Notes: generated from the letters alone by a model not told the origin. Counted from the stretch's first letter, positions 34,539 through 43,454 are shown. The stretch: DNA of 64,000 bases from Neobacillus piezotolerans (GCF_003362805.1 NZ_QNQT01000008.1:124001-188000), one strand, 5' to 3'. A program made the numbers and translations.

Positions 34539-35414
34539 GTGAATACAAGATCAATGATTTTTACGCTCTACGGCGACTACATTTCCCACTACGGGAACAA
34601 AATCTGGATCGGGAGCCTCATCAGGCTGCTCGAGGAGTTCGGCCATAACAGCCAGTCGGTCCGCGCGGCCATTTCAAGAATGAATAAGCAAGGATGGGTC
34701 CAGGCCGAAAAATCGGGAAACAAAAGTTATTATTCCTTGACTCCAAGGGGTGTCAGGCGGATTGAAGAAGCTGCGAGAAGGATTTTTAAATTGAAGCCGG
34801 AAGCATGGGACGGCAAATGGAGGATCCTGATGTACTCAATTCCGGAAGAAATCCGGAATGTCCGGGATGAGCTTAGGAAAGAACTCGTTTGGAGCGGGTT
34901 TGGGACATTGTCGAACAGCTCATGGATCTCGGCCAATCCGCTTGAAAATGAAGTGTATGACCTGATTGACAAGTATAAAATCGAAGACTATGTCGATTTT
35001 TTTGTCGCGGAATATAACGGGCCAAAGGAAAATATCCGGCTGGTCAAGAAATGCTGGGACCTTGAAGAAATCAATAACCGGTACCAGGACTTTATCCAGG
35101 AATTCAGTCAAAAATACATTATCGGCAAAAATTTAATCCTAAAAGGACAGATGTCCGATGCCGATTGTTTTGTTGAGAGGACAAAGCTTGTCCATGAATA
35201 CAGGAAATTCCTGTTCATCGATCCGGGCCTCCCTGAGGAACTTTTGCCGGATAAATGGCTGGGTGCCCATGCGGCATCCCTTTTTTCCGATTATTACAAG
35301 GAACTAGCCGAACCGGCTTCGCGTTTTTTCGAGGAAGTATTCAAGGAGGGAAATCTCCTCGAAAGGCGCGACGAGGATTATGATGTACTGGAGCATCCAT
35401 TTATAATGGATTAA
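34539..35414 (+). CDS. paaX: Phenylacetyl-CoA-responsive repressor PaaX
   Basis: 291 residues. N-terminal winged helix (residues 5-80: SMIFTLYGDYISHYG, SVRAAISRMNKQGWV, SYYSLTPRG), a middle CRISPR-Cas2-like domain (about 90-180: WRILMYSIPEEIRNVRDELRKEL) and a C-terminal domain containing LVHEYRKFLFIDPGLPEELLP. PaaX repressors bind the paa promoters and are released by phenylacetyl-CoA. Here it lies inside the operon, which allows feedback. GTG at 34539 follows AAAAGG; a GTG at 34527 overlaps that site. Confidence 0.93.
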   Translation: MNTRSMIFTLYGDYISHYGNKIWIGSLIRLLEEFGHNSQSVRAAISRMNKQGWVQAEKSGNKSYYSLTPRGVRRIEEAARRIFKLKPEAWDGKWRILMYSIPEEIRNVRDELRKELVWSGFGTLSNSSWISANPLENEVYDLIDKYKIEDYVDFFVAEYNGPKENIRLVKKCWDLEEINNRYQDFIQEFSQKYIIGKNLILKGQMSDADCFVERTKLVHEYRKFLFIDPGLPEELLPDKWLGAHAASLFSDYYKELAEPASRFFEEVFKEGNLLERRDEDYDVLEHPFIMD

Positions 35415-35457
35415 CCCCGAAAGACTATGACGCTTTCTGAACGGAAGGATGGAATTA

Positions 35458-36408
35458 GTGAATAAGCTAGCAAATTTGCTTGGAATCCGTTTCCCGATCA
35501 TCCAGGGAGGCATGGGCAATATCAGCAACGCCGAATTGGCCGCTGCCGTATCTGAAGCGGGGGGTTTGGGTACGATTGGGTCGGGAACCATGGATCCCGA
35601 TGAAGTGGAAGCGATCATCATGGAAACAAAATCCAGGACCGGCCAGCCTTTTTGTGTCAACGTACCACTTGGCGTTTCACCTTATAGCAAAGAAATTCTC
35701 GCGCTTGTGCTTAAGCATGGCGTCCCGGTTGTTTCTTTATCCGCGGGCAACCCTGCCCCCTATATTCCAAAGCTCCGCGGCGAGGGGGTCAAGGTGCTTT
35801 CTGTCATCGCATCCGTAAAACATGCGATAAAAGCAGAAGAAGCCGGAACGGACGCAGTGGTCGCCGAGGGTTACGAGGCCGCCGGCATCAATTCGCCGTT
35901 TGAAACGACAACGATGGCGCTGATTCCGCAAGTAGCCGGTGCGGTGGACATTCCTGTTGTCGGGGCGGGCGGGATAGCCGACGGCCGCGGCCTTGCCGCC
36001 GCCCTCGCTTTAGGGGCAAGCGGCGCGCAGATGGGCACGCGCTTTATAGCCGTGAAGGAAGCGCCGTTCCATGCCATCTATAAACATTTGGTTACAAATG
36101 CGGAAGATACTTCTACTGTTATCGTTGGCAGGGGGGTTGGGAGAATACGGAGGCTTTTGGATACCCCGTATGCGCGAAAACTTATAGTTGAAGAACGCAA
36201 CGGAATTAGCCTGAAAGAATTTATGGACATGACTGCCGAAAACTATCATAAGTTGGGCGCGATCGAAGGGAATTTGGAAAACGGTTTTTTGAACGCAGGC
36301 CAAATAGCCGGCTTAATCAGCGATATTCCTTCAACTGCCGAACTTTTTGAGAGAATGGTAGAAGAGGCCAAAATAGCCTTGGAATCGGCTACATTGAAAC
36401 TCTTTTAA
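35458..36408 (+). CDS. Nitronate monooxygenase / FabK-like FMN oxidoreductase
   Basis: 316 residues, TIM barrel. FPIIQGGMGNISNAELAAAV and AGGLGTIGSG at the N-terminus, VVAEGYEAAGIN near 125 and VVGAGGIADGRGLAAALALGASGAQMGTRF-type phosphate-binding loops (read as GAGGIADGRG and GAQMGTRF) are diagnostic. The His that many true nitronate monooxygenases carry in the EGxEAGGH motif is replaced (EGYEAAGIN), so it may reduce or oxidise another substrate, possibly an enoyl-CoA. GTG at 35458 has GGAAGGA eight bases upstream. Last gene of the paa unit. Confidence 0.8.
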   Translation: MNKLANLLGIRFPIIQGGMGNISNAELAAAVSEAGGLGTIGSGTMDPDEVEAIIMETKSRTGQPFCVNVPLGVSPYSKEILALVLKHGVPVVSLSAGNPAPYIPKLRGEGVKVLSVIASVKHAIKAEEAGTDAVVAEGYEAAGINSPFETTTMALIPQVAGAVDIPVVGAGGIADGRGLAAALALGASGAQMGTRFIAVKEAPFHAIYKHLVTNAEDTSTVIVGRGVGRIRRLLDTPYARKLIVEERNGISLKEFMDMTAENYHKLGAIEGNLENGFLNAGQIAGLISDIPSTAELFERMVEEAKIALESATLKLF

Positions 36409-36463
36409 TAAAAAGTGAATAACAAGACGCTTTAGCGCACCAACGGGTTTAAGCGTTAATTTT

Positions 36464-36494
36464 GCAAGAGAGTAAAATTTCTCTTGCTTTTTTT
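36464..36494 (+). terminator. Terminator of the paa operon
   Basis: GCAAGAGA / TCTCTTGC with an eight-base loop, then TTTTTTTATTTTAT. An upstream ACGCTT / AAGCGT pair (36427-36455) may add a second arm. Confidence 0.8.
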
Positions 36495-36543
36495 ATTTTA
36501 TACCAATATAATTTTCAATAATATTCAATTTTTAGAATATTGT

Positions 36544-36573
36544 TTGACTTACAAATATTGCGAATGTTAGTAT
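36544..36573 (+). promoter_or_regulatory. Promoter of the ABC-importer operon
   Basis: TTGACT, 18 bases, TAGTAT. TATAACGATATA (36571-36582) follows at the start point and resembles the paa-promoter repeat arm. Confidence 0.5.
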
Positions 36574-36684
36574 AACGATATAAATACGGTGGTGATAGTA
36601 AATATCATACGGACATCTCATGGAAGTTTACATAAAGATTTTCATCCAGCAATGGGTGGCGATTAAAAACAAGGGGGAATTGTA

Positions 36685-37689
36685 ATGAAGAAACAAGTAA
36701 AAACCATTTCCATCGCAATTGCCGCAATGCTTATGCTCGCGGCTTGCGGCAGCAAGGACTCGGCTGGCGGCAAGACTGGCACTGGAGGGGAGAAAGAAAA
36801 AGAATACAAAGTCGGCATCTCCCAGTTTGCTCCCCATCCATCACTCGACGCAGCAACGGAAGGCTTTAAAAAAGCGCTTCAAGACAAAGGTTTGAAAGTA
36901 AGCTTTGATGATCAGAACGCCCAGGGAGACCAAAACAACACACGCACAATCGCTCAAAACTTTGTCGGCGACAAGGTTGATATGATTTTCGCAAATGCGA
37001 CTGCAAGCGCCCAAGCTGCTTTAGGAGTGACAAAGGATATTCCAATCCTGTTCACATCCGTGACGGATCCGGTTGGCGCGGGACTTGTAAAATCATTTGA
37101 CGAGCCCGGTGAAAATATTACCGGAACGACTGATAACCACCCGGATGCCACGAAAAAGACAATTGATTTCATTACAAATGAAGTTGGCGCTAAGAAAATC
37201 GGGATTGTCTATAATTCCGGCGAACAAAACTCCGTTGTCCAAGTAGAAGCTGTTGAAAAGCTGGCAAAAGACAATGGCGGTTCATTAGTAAAGGTGTCCG
37301 TTTCGACCACTGCTGAAGTAAAACAAGCAACTGAATCCCTTGTAGGGCGGGTAGACGCGATTTATATCCCTACCGACAATACAGTCGTTTCCGCATTGGA
37401 CTCCGTCATTTCCGTAGCTAACAGCAAAAAAATCCCTCTTTTCGTCGGGGAGCTTGATTCCATGAAAAAAGGCGCAGTCGCCGCGAGCGGATTTAGCTAC
37501 TATGACCTTGGATACGAAACTGGTCTTATGGCTGTTGAAATTTTAACAGGCAAGAAAAAGGCCTCCGAAATCCCAGTCGCGCTTCCTCAAAGCCTGACGC
37601 TGATGATCAATAAGAAAGCAGCGGAAGCACAGGGACTTGAAGTCAAGGATGAATGGAAAGAAGCCGGGGAGTTTTATGAAGGGGAATAA
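36685..37689 (+). CDS. ABC importer substrate-binding lipoprotein (COG2984, TrpX-like)
   Basis: 334 residues. A lipoprotein signal ends in LMLAACGS with C21 as the lipid-bearing residue, followed by a Gly/Lys-rich linker to about 38 and a two-lobed periplasmic-binding fold (VGISQFAPHPSLDAATEGFK, ITGTTDNHPDATKKTIDF, AIYIPTDNTVVSALDS). The COG2984 family includes TrpX, which binds aromatic amino acids in streptococci. Here, between the Paa and Phe/Tyr operons, an aromatic amino acid or aromatic acid is the likely ligand. AAGGGGG precedes the ATG. Confidence 0.85.
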   Translation: MKKQVKTISIAIAAMLMLAACGSKDSAGGKTGTGGEKEKEYKVGISQFAPHPSLDAATEGFKKALQDKGLKVSFDDQNAQGDQNNTRTIAQNFVGDKVDMIFANATASAQAALGVTKDIPILFTSVTDPVGAGLVKSFDEPGENITGTTDNHPDATKKTIDFITNEVGAKKIGIVYNSGEQNSVVQVEAVEKLAKDNGGSLVKVSVSTTAEVKQATESLVGRVDAIYIPTDNTVVSALDSVISVANSKKIPLFVGELDSMKKGAVAASGFSYYDLGYETGLMAVEILTGKKKASEIPVALPQSLTLMINKKAAEAQGLEVKDEWKEAGEFYEGE

Positions 37690-37726
37690 TCCCTGTTAAC
37701 AACAAGCTTAGTTAGGGCCGAACAAC

Positions 37727-37750
37727 GGCGGGTGCGGAAACCGCCCCGCC
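37727..37750 (+). other. Intercistronic GC-rich hairpin
   Basis: GGCGGG-t-GCGG / CCGC-CCCGCC with a three-base loop, ten pairs and one bulge, no T-run. Lying right after the binding-protein gene, it may keep that part of the mRNA more abundant than the permease part, as in other binding-protein operons. Confidence 0.55.
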
Positions 37751-37769
37751 ATCCGGCTGGACAGGAAGG

Positions 37770-38807
37770 ATGATGAATGTGTTTACGGCAATATTCGGAT
37801 CATTTGAATCAGGAATTATCTACGCAATCATGGCGCTTGGTGTCTATTTATCCTTCAGGATCCTTGATTTTCCCGACTTGACGGTTGATGGAAGCTTTGT
37901 GACAGGCGCCGCGATTGCGGCAACAATGATCGTGAATGGCTACAATCCATTCGCAGCGACACTTGCGGCCCTGATTGCGGGATTTGCCGCGGGCTGTTTG
38001 ACAGGCATCCTCCATACCGTCGGGAAAATAAACGCGCTGCTGTCCGGAATCTTGGTGATGATTGCCCTCTATTCTATTAATCTGCGGATTATGGGCAGGT
38101 CAAATGTTACCCTTCTAAACCAGGATACTTCCTTATCCACGGTTAGCGGTTTATTCGAAAAGGCCGGCATTGATACTTTCATGAACAATCTGCTTGTTTC
38201 AGTCGGCCTGGGTGACAGCTTGCCCGACACGTGGGGAATCCTTTTGTTCATGATTGTCGTCACACTGTTTATCAAGTTTTTTACCGATTGGTTCCTGAAA
38301 ACGGAAATTGGGCTTGCCGTCCGGGCTACAGGTGACAATAAGAGGATGATCAGCAGCCTTTCAGCGAATACAAATGTACTCATAATCCTTGCTCTCGGGA
38401 TTTCGAACTCGATGGTCGCTTTTTCCGGCGCCATGATTGCCCAGCAGTCAGGCTTCGCGGATGTTGGGATGGGAATCGGGATGATCATCATCGGGCTCGC
38501 TTCGGTTATTATCGGCGAGGCGCTGTTTGGCGCGAAAACGATCGCAAGGGCGACATTGGCCGTTATCGGCGGGGCGATTATTTATAGGGTTGTCGTGACA
38601 TTGGCGCTTCGGATTGATTTTCTCGATCCGGGCGATATGAAACTTATTACCGCCGTAATCGTCATCATTTCGCTTATTACCCCGAAGATTTTGGGCGGGG
38701 CGAAGGAAAAAAAGCGGAAAGCAAGAAAGAGGGCGGAAAGGCTCTCGCTCATGAAAACCGTACAGGCAGGAAAGGGGGATCCCCATGCTTCGCTTAAATC
38801 AGATTAA
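37770..38807 (+). CDS. ABC importer permease (COG4120, TrpY-like)
   Basis: 345 residues with about nine hydrophobic helices and a basic C-terminal tail (KEKKRKARKRAERL). It opens with SFESGIIYAIMALGVYLSFRILDFPDLTVDGSF, read in pieces, which matches the branched-chain-permease-like COG4120 group. ATG at 37770 and 37773 sit very close to AGGAAGG; a GTG at 37779 would have better spacing, so the start is uncertain by three codons. The end overlaps the ATPase gene by 23 bases. Confidence 0.85.
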   Translation: MMNVFTAIFGSFESGIIYAIMALGVYLSFRILDFPDLTVDGSFVTGAAIAATMIVNGYNPFAATLAALIAGFAAGCLTGILHTVGKINALLSGILVMIALYSINLRIMGRSNVTLLNQDTSLSTVSGLFEKAGIDTFMNNLLVSVGLGDSLPDTWGILLFMIVVTLFIKFFTDWFLKTEIGLAVRATGDNKRMISSLSANTNVLIILALGISNSMVAFSGAMIAQQSGFADVGMGIGMIIIGLASVIIGEALFGAKTIARATLAVIGGAIIYRVVVTLALRIDFLDPGDMKLITAVIVIISLITPKILGGAKEKKRKARKRAERLSLMKTVQAGKGDPHASLKSD

Positions 38808-39579
38808 TAAGGTATTCAATGAAGGGACCCCTGATGAAAAAATCGCAATCGACCATATTGAGCTAGAGCTTAAAAGAGGGGATTTTGTCACTGTCATCGG
38901 AAGCAACGGGGCGGGGAAATCGACCCTCATGAATATCATTTCGGGCGCTCTGACACCTGATGTAGGGGAAATTTACCTCGATGGAAAAAATGTGACCAAC
39001 ATGACGGAATACAACCGTTCAAAATTGATCGGCCGTGTCTTCCAGGACCCAATGGCCGGAACCGCGCCAAGCATGACGATTGAAGAAAACCTTGCGATGG
39101 CGTATTCGAGGAATAAAACGAGAACGTTCAGGCAGGGAGTCACGAAAAAGCGGAGGGAGCTTTTCAAGGAAGTCCTTGAGTCGTTGCATCTTGGACTTGA
39201 AAACAGGCTGACAGCGAAAGTCGGGCTGCTATCGGGCGGTGAAAGGCAGGCGCTGTCACTTTTAATGGCTACCTTTACAGAGCCGTGCGTTCTGCTTCTT
39301 GATGAACATACGGCAGCTCTCGACCCTTCAAGGGCGGAACTGATCACAAATCTGACAAAACAAATCATCGATCAATACGGGCTTACGACGCTTATGGTCA
39401 CGCACAATATGCAGCAGGCCATCGACCTTGGCAACAGGCTAATTATGATGGATAAAGGCCAGATCATACTTGAGGTAAATGAAAATGAGAAGAAAAAACT
39501 TACGATTGAAAGTCTTCTTCATGAATTCCAGCGGATCCGCGGCACGCAGATGGCCAATGACCGTGCAATTCTTTCGTAA
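38785..39579 (+). CDS. ABC importer ATP-binding protein (COG1101, TrpZ-like)
   Basis: 264 residues with the full ABC set: Walker A GSNGAGKST near residue 40, Q-loop VFQDP near 88, signature LLSGGERQALSLLMA near 150, Walker B VLLLDEHTAALDP near 172 and the switch His in VTHNMQQAIDLGN. It energises the preceding permease. AAAGGGGG lies in the permease end. The next gene starts 38 bases later and is probably in the same transcript. Confidence 0.9.
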   Translation: MLRLNQINKVFNEGTPDEKIAIDHIELELKRGDFVTVIGSNGAGKSTLMNIISGALTPDVGEIYLDGKNVTNMTEYNRSKLIGRVFQDPMAGTAPSMTIEENLAMAYSRNKTRTFRQGVTKKRRELFKEVLESLHLGLENRLTAKVGLLSGGERQALSLLMATFTEPCVLLLDEHTAALDPSRAELITNLTKQIIDQYGLTTLMVTHNMQQAIDLGNRLIMMDKGQIILEVNENEKKKLTIESLLHEFQRIRGTQMANDRAILS

Positions 39580-39617
39580 GATGCTCGCCAATACTTTCAT
39601 TATAGGGAGAACATAAT

Positions 39618-40004
39618 ATGAAGCCTGGGATGCGGGTTGGCCAGGAAGAAACCATTCAGTTTACTGTAACAAAGGAAATGTTCGCGGAGTTTGGCGGACA
39701 TGTAGTCCACCCCGCCTATTCGACCGCCTGGATGGTCTATCATATGGAATGGGCATCAAGGAACATCATCCTTCCATATCTGGAGGACAAGGAAGAAGGC
39801 ATGGGTGCAGCAGTCACAGTCAAACATTTGGCTCCCGCCCTTGAAGGTGATGCGATTATTGTTACAGCCTCGCTTACATCGATGGAGGGAAACGCGGTTG
39901 TCACCGAGGTCAAAGCTTACGGACCGGAAGGCCTTATCGGTATCGGCGAGGTAAAACAAGTAATTTTGCCAAAATTGAAAATAAGCAGTATGCTAAAAAC
40001 ATAG
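39618..40004 (+). CDS. FlK-like hot-dog-fold acyl-CoA thioesterase
   Basis: 128 residues, single hot-dog domain. VHPAYSTAWMVYHMEWASRNI near residue 30 and MGAAVTVKHLAPALEGDAI near 60, with the conserved His, match the fluoroacetyl-CoA thioesterase (FlK) type rather than MaoC hydratases. It may release CoA from dead-end aryl-CoA esters that leave the Paa route, as PaaI and PaaY do elsewhere; this is inference from context. TATAGGGAGAACATA precedes the ATG. Confidence 0.75.
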   Translation: MKPGMRVGQEETIQFTVTKEMFAEFGGHVVHPAYSTAWMVYHMEWASRNIILPYLEDKEEGMGAAVTVKHLAPALEGDAIIVTASLTSMEGNAVVTEVKAYGPEGLIGIGEVKQVILPKLKISSMLKT

Positions 40005-40033
40005 ATTAATAAACGAACCAGCAGCATGACGAA

Positions 40034-40065
40034 GAAACAGCCTGTAATCAGGTTTGTTTCTTTCT
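40034..40065 (+). terminator. Probable terminator between importer and Phe/Tyr operons
   Basis: GAAACA-g-CCTG-taat-CAGG-tt-TGTTTC hairpin followed by TTTCTT. Mismatched but well placed. The rest of the 203-base gap up to 40207 has no gene and no strong promoter by eye; TATATT at 40164-40169 is a possible weak -10. Confidence 0.45.
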
Positions 40066-40207
40066 TGCTTTCTAGGGGCTTCGTTTGCTTTAAAGCGGTG
40101 AAGCAGTCCGGTTTTTTAAAAAGATACATAGGATCCATACTGAACTGCCAGCCGCGTTTTTACTATATTCCCAATATGTTGTACACATGCCGAAAGGGGA
40201 GTTAAAA

Positions 40208-40222
40208 ATGAAAGCGTTACCA
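40208..40222 (+). promoter_or_regulatory. CcpA cre-like site over the PheDH start codon
   Basis: The first five codons, ATGAAAGCGTTACCA, match the Bacillus cre consensus WTGNAANCGNWNNCW at every fixed position. Binding here would block transcription when good sugars are present. Confidence 0.4.
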
Positions 40223-41353
40223 TTTGCAGAGGGAGATACGAATACAGTGGATATTTTCACAAAAATTGGCGGACATGAACAGGTTGTCTTTTGCAACGAT
40301 GAGTCAATCGGCCTTAGGGCGATCATCGCCATCCACAGCACGAAGCTCGGGCCCGCATTGGGAGGCTGCCGGATGAGGCCGTATTCGAGCACAGAGGAAG
40401 CGCTTGAGGACGTCCTTCGCCTATCAAAAGGAATGACTTATAAATGCGCCGCGGCTGACGTGGACTTCGGAGGGGGAAAAGCGGTCATCATCGGGGATCC
40501 GATGAAGGATAAAAGCCCCGAACTATTCAGGGCGTTTGGCCAGTTTGTCGATTCCCTCAACGGACGTTTTTACACTGGAACGGATATGGGGACAACCCCG
40601 TCGGATTTTGTCCATGCAATGAAGGAAACGAATTGCATTGTGGGCGTTGACGAAGCATACGGCGGAAGCGGTGATTCTTCAATTCCGACCGCCCAGGGCG
40701 TGATTTACGGGATCCAGGCCACGAACAAGGTTATCTGGGGTACGGCCCGCCTTTCAGGGAGGAGCTATGCAATCCAGGGGCTTGGAAAAGTCGGATATAA
40801 AGTCGCGGAACGGCTTTTGGAAGAAGGTGCCGATCTTTACGTGACTGACATCAATGAAGAAGCGGTAACCCGCCTATCTGAATATGCCAAGTCTATGGGA
40901 AGCATGATTAAAGTGGTTGGAAGCAATGAAATCTTTTCCCAGGAAGCGGATGTATTTGTTCCGTGCGCGCTTGGTGGAATTATTAATGATGATACAATAC
41001 CGGAACTTAAGTGCCTTGCTGTGGCCGGTTCCGCGAACAACCAGCTGGCCGAGGAAAGGCATGGCCAGATGCTCCAGGCAAAGGGCATCGTGTATGCGCC
41101 GGATTATATTGTCAACGCGGGTGGCCTGATCCAGGTAGCCGATGAACTGTACACGCCGAATAAGGAGCGCGTAATGCAAAAAACGCGGGCAATCTATGAT
41201 TCCCTCCTCGATATATACCGGCATGCTGCAGAAAAAGGGGTGACCACAGTCGAGGCGGCGAACCAGTTCTGTGAGTCGAGGATTGAAGCGCGTGTTAGGA
41301 GAAATAGTTTCTTCTCCCATCACAAGCGACCGAAATGGGCTGTCCGTTCTTAA
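40208..41353 (+). CDS. pdh: Phenylalanine dehydrogenase
   Basis: 381 residues, the same length as known Bacillus phenylalanine dehydrogenases, which it resembles closely as I remember them ([45 protein letters not shown]). It deaminates L-phenylalanine to phenylpyruvate with NAD+. The Rossmann stretch is [17 protein letters not shown] near residue 190, and GSANNQL follows near 280. The C-terminal [14 protein letters not shown] is shared with PheDH rather than leucine dehydrogenase. ATG 40208 has AAAGGGG seven bases upstream. First gene of a ten-gene run. Confidence 0.9.
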   Translation: MKALPFAEGDTNTVDIFTKIGGHEQVVFCNDESIGLRAIIAIHSTKLGPALGGCRMRPYSSTEEALEDVLRLSKGMTYKCAAADVDFGGGKAVIIGDPMKDKSPELFRAFGQFVDSLNGRFYTGTDMGTTPSDFVHAMKETNCIVGVDEAYGGSGDSSIPTAQGVIYGIQATNKVIWGTARLSGRSYAIQGLGKVGYKVAERLLEEGADLYVTDINEEAVTRLSEYAKSMGSMIKVVGSNEIFSQEADVFVPCALGGIINDDTIPELKCLAVAGSANNQLAEERHGQMLQAKGIVYAPDYIVNAGGLIQVADELYTPNKERVMQKTRAIYDSLLDIYRHAAEKGVTTVEAANQFCESRIEARVRRNSFFSHHKRPKWAVRS

Positions 41354-41378
41354 AATTCCTGCCAGGGAGGCGATAGCT

Positions 41379-42446
41379 GTGAAAGTTGATTTTCCAATCA
41401 TTCAAATCATGGACGAACAAGGCAATGTTGCTGAGCCTTCCGCGAAGGAAAGACTTACTCGTGATCTTGCTTTGGAGTTTTATAAGCAAATGGTAAGGAT
41501 TCGCCTGTTTGACAGGAAGGCCGTCAGCCTTCAGAGGCAAGGGCGGATCGGCACCTATGCGCCGTATGAAGGGCAGGAGGCCGCGCAGGTAGGAAGCGCG
41601 CTCGCACTTGGAGGTGATGACTGGATGTTTCCGACCTACCGGGAGCATGGAGCCGCATTCGTGTTCGGCCATTCGCTCCGGAACATCCTTTTGTTCTGGA
41701 ACGGACGGAACGAAGGGTGTGTGCCGCCTGAAGGGAAGAAAATTTTTCCGCCGGGCATCCCGATCGCGACCCAGATTCCACATGCGGCCGGGGCGGCGCT
41801 TGCTGAAAAAATCAAGGGCACTTCGTGTGCCGCGATTGCCTATTTCGGGGACGGGGCGACCTCGGAAGGCGATTTTCACGAAGGCCTGAACTTTGCCAGT
41901 GTGACAAAGGCTCCAGTCGTTTTTTTTAACCAAAACAACGGCTACGCGATTTCAGTTCCAACCGAAAAACAAATGAATTCCGAAACGATAGCCCAAAAAG
42001 CTGTTGCCTATGGGATTCCGGGCATAAGGATTGACGGGAACGATGTCTTTGCGGTTTATTACGAAACTTTGAAAGCGCTTGCGCGTGCCAGGAATGGCGA
42101 GGGGCCAACCTTAATTGAAGCAGTGACCTGGAGGTATGGTGCCCATACGACAGCGGACGACCCGTCAAAATACCGGGACCAGTCGGAAAGCCATGGCAAA
42201 CGCGAAAGGATTGACCCGATACTCAGGCTGGAGCGGTTCCTTAAAAATGAAGGCTACTTTGATGAGGGACTTCTTAAAGCTTTGGAGGAAGAGGCTTCCG
42301 CGGAAATTGACAAAGCGGTCGAAGAAATGGAAAAGTATCCACCTGCAAATCCGGCTGATATTTTTGATTATGTTTTCGAGAAACCTGTATGGACGATTGA
42401 GAAGCAAAAACGCGACTATCTTCAGTTGATTAGGGGTGGAATGTAG
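41379..42446 (+). CDS. 2-oxoacid dehydrogenase E1 component, alpha subunit
   Basis: 355 residues. Thiamine-diphosphate motif GDGATSEGDFHEGLNFA near residue 155 and FFNQNNGYAIS near 185, with a phosphorylation-loop-like region TTADDPSKYRD. It forms the decarboxylating E1 with the next gene. Following PheDH directly, the natural substrate is phenylpyruvate, giving phenylacetyl-CoA, although branched-chain keto acids or pyruvate cannot be excluded by eye. GTG 41379 follows AGGGAGG. Its stop overlaps the E1 beta start (TAGTG). Confidence 0.88.
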   Translation: MKVDFPIIQIMDEQGNVAEPSAKERLTRDLALEFYKQMVRIRLFDRKAVSLQRQGRIGTYAPYEGQEAAQVGSALALGGDDWMFPTYREHGAAFVFGHSLRNILLFWNGRNEGCVPPEGKKIFPPGIPIATQIPHAAGAALAEKIKGTSCAAIAYFGDGATSEGDFHEGLNFASVTKAPVVFFNQNNGYAISVPTEKQMNSETIAQKAVAYGIPGIRIDGNDVFAVYYETLKALARARNGEGPTLIEAVTWRYGAHTTADDPSKYRDQSESHGKRERIDPILRLERFLKNEGYFDEGLLKALEEEASAEIDKAVEEMEKYPPANPADIFDYVFEKPVWTIEKQKRDYLQLIRGGM

Positions 42447-43441
42447 TGGATGTGGCTGTAAAAACAAGGACAATGACCATGGTCCAGGCAATTAACGACG
42501 CCCTTGCAGCGATGCTCGAAAAACATAAAGAGGTCATTCTCCTTGGCGAGGATATTGGCAGGAACGGAGGCGTATTCCGCGTAACGGATGGCCTCCAGGA
42601 AAGGTTTGGCGAAACGCGGGTCATGGATACACCCTTATCGGAAGCCGGATTCGTTGGAGCCGCGATCGGCATGGCGGCGGCTGGGTTCAGGCCTGTCGCG
42701 GAAATTCAATTTCTTGGCTTCATCTACCCCGCCTACGAACAAATCATGACTCATGCCTCAAGGCTCCGGATGAGGACGTTCGGGCATTTTACGGTTCCGA
42801 TGGTCATCCGCGCCCCATACGGAGCGGGCGTCAGGGCCCCGGAAATCCATTGTGACAGCACAGAAGCCCTGTTTACCCATATGCCTGGCATCAAGGTTGT
42901 TTGCCCATCGTCGGCTTTCGACGCGAAAGGCTTGCTCATCGCCTCAATCCTGGACCCCGATCCGGTTCTTTTCCTGGAACCGATGCACCTTTACAGGTCT
43001 GTAAAGGATGAGGTCCCGGAAGGTATTTACGATATTGAACTTGGTAAAGGGAAACGGCTGATGGAAGGCGATGATGTAACAGTCATTACATGGGGGGCGA
43101 TGGTACCGGTCGCCATGAAAGCCGCAGGGGCGATGGCCGAAAAAGGAATCAGCTGCGACGTGCTTGATATGAGGACGCTTTATCCGCTCGATAAGGATAT
43201 TATCGCGGATTCCGTCCAAAAAACAGGCAGGACAGTCATTGTCCATGAAGCCCATGAAACAGGAGGAGTTGGGAACGATATCCTTGCCATCATTAATGAC
43301 ACATCATTCCTTTACCAGAAAGCTCCAGCGGAAAGGGTAACAGGTTTTGATACGCCAGTCCCGTATTTCGGTTTTGAAAACCACTACTTGCCAACGCCTA
43401 AGAGGGTGGAGGCCGCAATCGAAAAAGTAATCCGTTTTTAG
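42446..43441 (+). CDS. 2-oxoacid dehydrogenase E1 component, beta subunit
   Basis: 331 residues, transketolase-like. ILLGEDIGRNGGVFRVTDGL and TPLSEAGFVGAAIGMAAAGFRPVAEIQF-type blocks (read in parts), the APYGAGVRAPEIHCDSTEA loop and a C-terminal VHEAHETGG motif are present. It pairs with E1 alpha in an alpha2-beta2 tetramer. GTG start overlapping the previous stop by one base, with AGGGGTGG upstream. Thirteen bases to the E2 gene. Confidence 0.88.
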   Translation: MDVAVKTRTMTMVQAINDALAAMLEKHKEVILLGEDIGRNGGVFRVTDGLQERFGETRVMDTPLSEAGFVGAAIGMAAAGFRPVAEIQFLGFIYPAYEQIMTHASRLRMRTFGHFTVPMVIRAPYGAGVRAPEIHCDSTEALFTHMPGIKVVCPSSAFDAKGLLIASILDPDPVLFLEPMHLYRSVKDEVPEGIYDIELGKGKRLMEGDDVTVITWGAMVPVAMKAAGAMAEKGISCDVLDMRTLYPLDKDIIADSVQKTGRTVIVHEAHETGGVGNDILAIINDTSFLYQKAPAERVTGFDTPVPYFGFENHYLPTPKRVEAAIEKVIRF

Positions 43442-43454
43442 GGAGGTGAAACAA

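Noticed and set aside
36427-36455. ACGCTT / AAGCGT pair considered as a riboswitch or T-box part
   Set aside because: No T-box or known aptamer consensus; better seen as an outer arm of the operon terminator.
39618-40004. Hot-dog protein as the missing MaoC-type oxepin-CoA hydrolase
   Set aside because: Lacks the MaoC Asp/His motif and instead shows the FlK-type thioesterase pattern.
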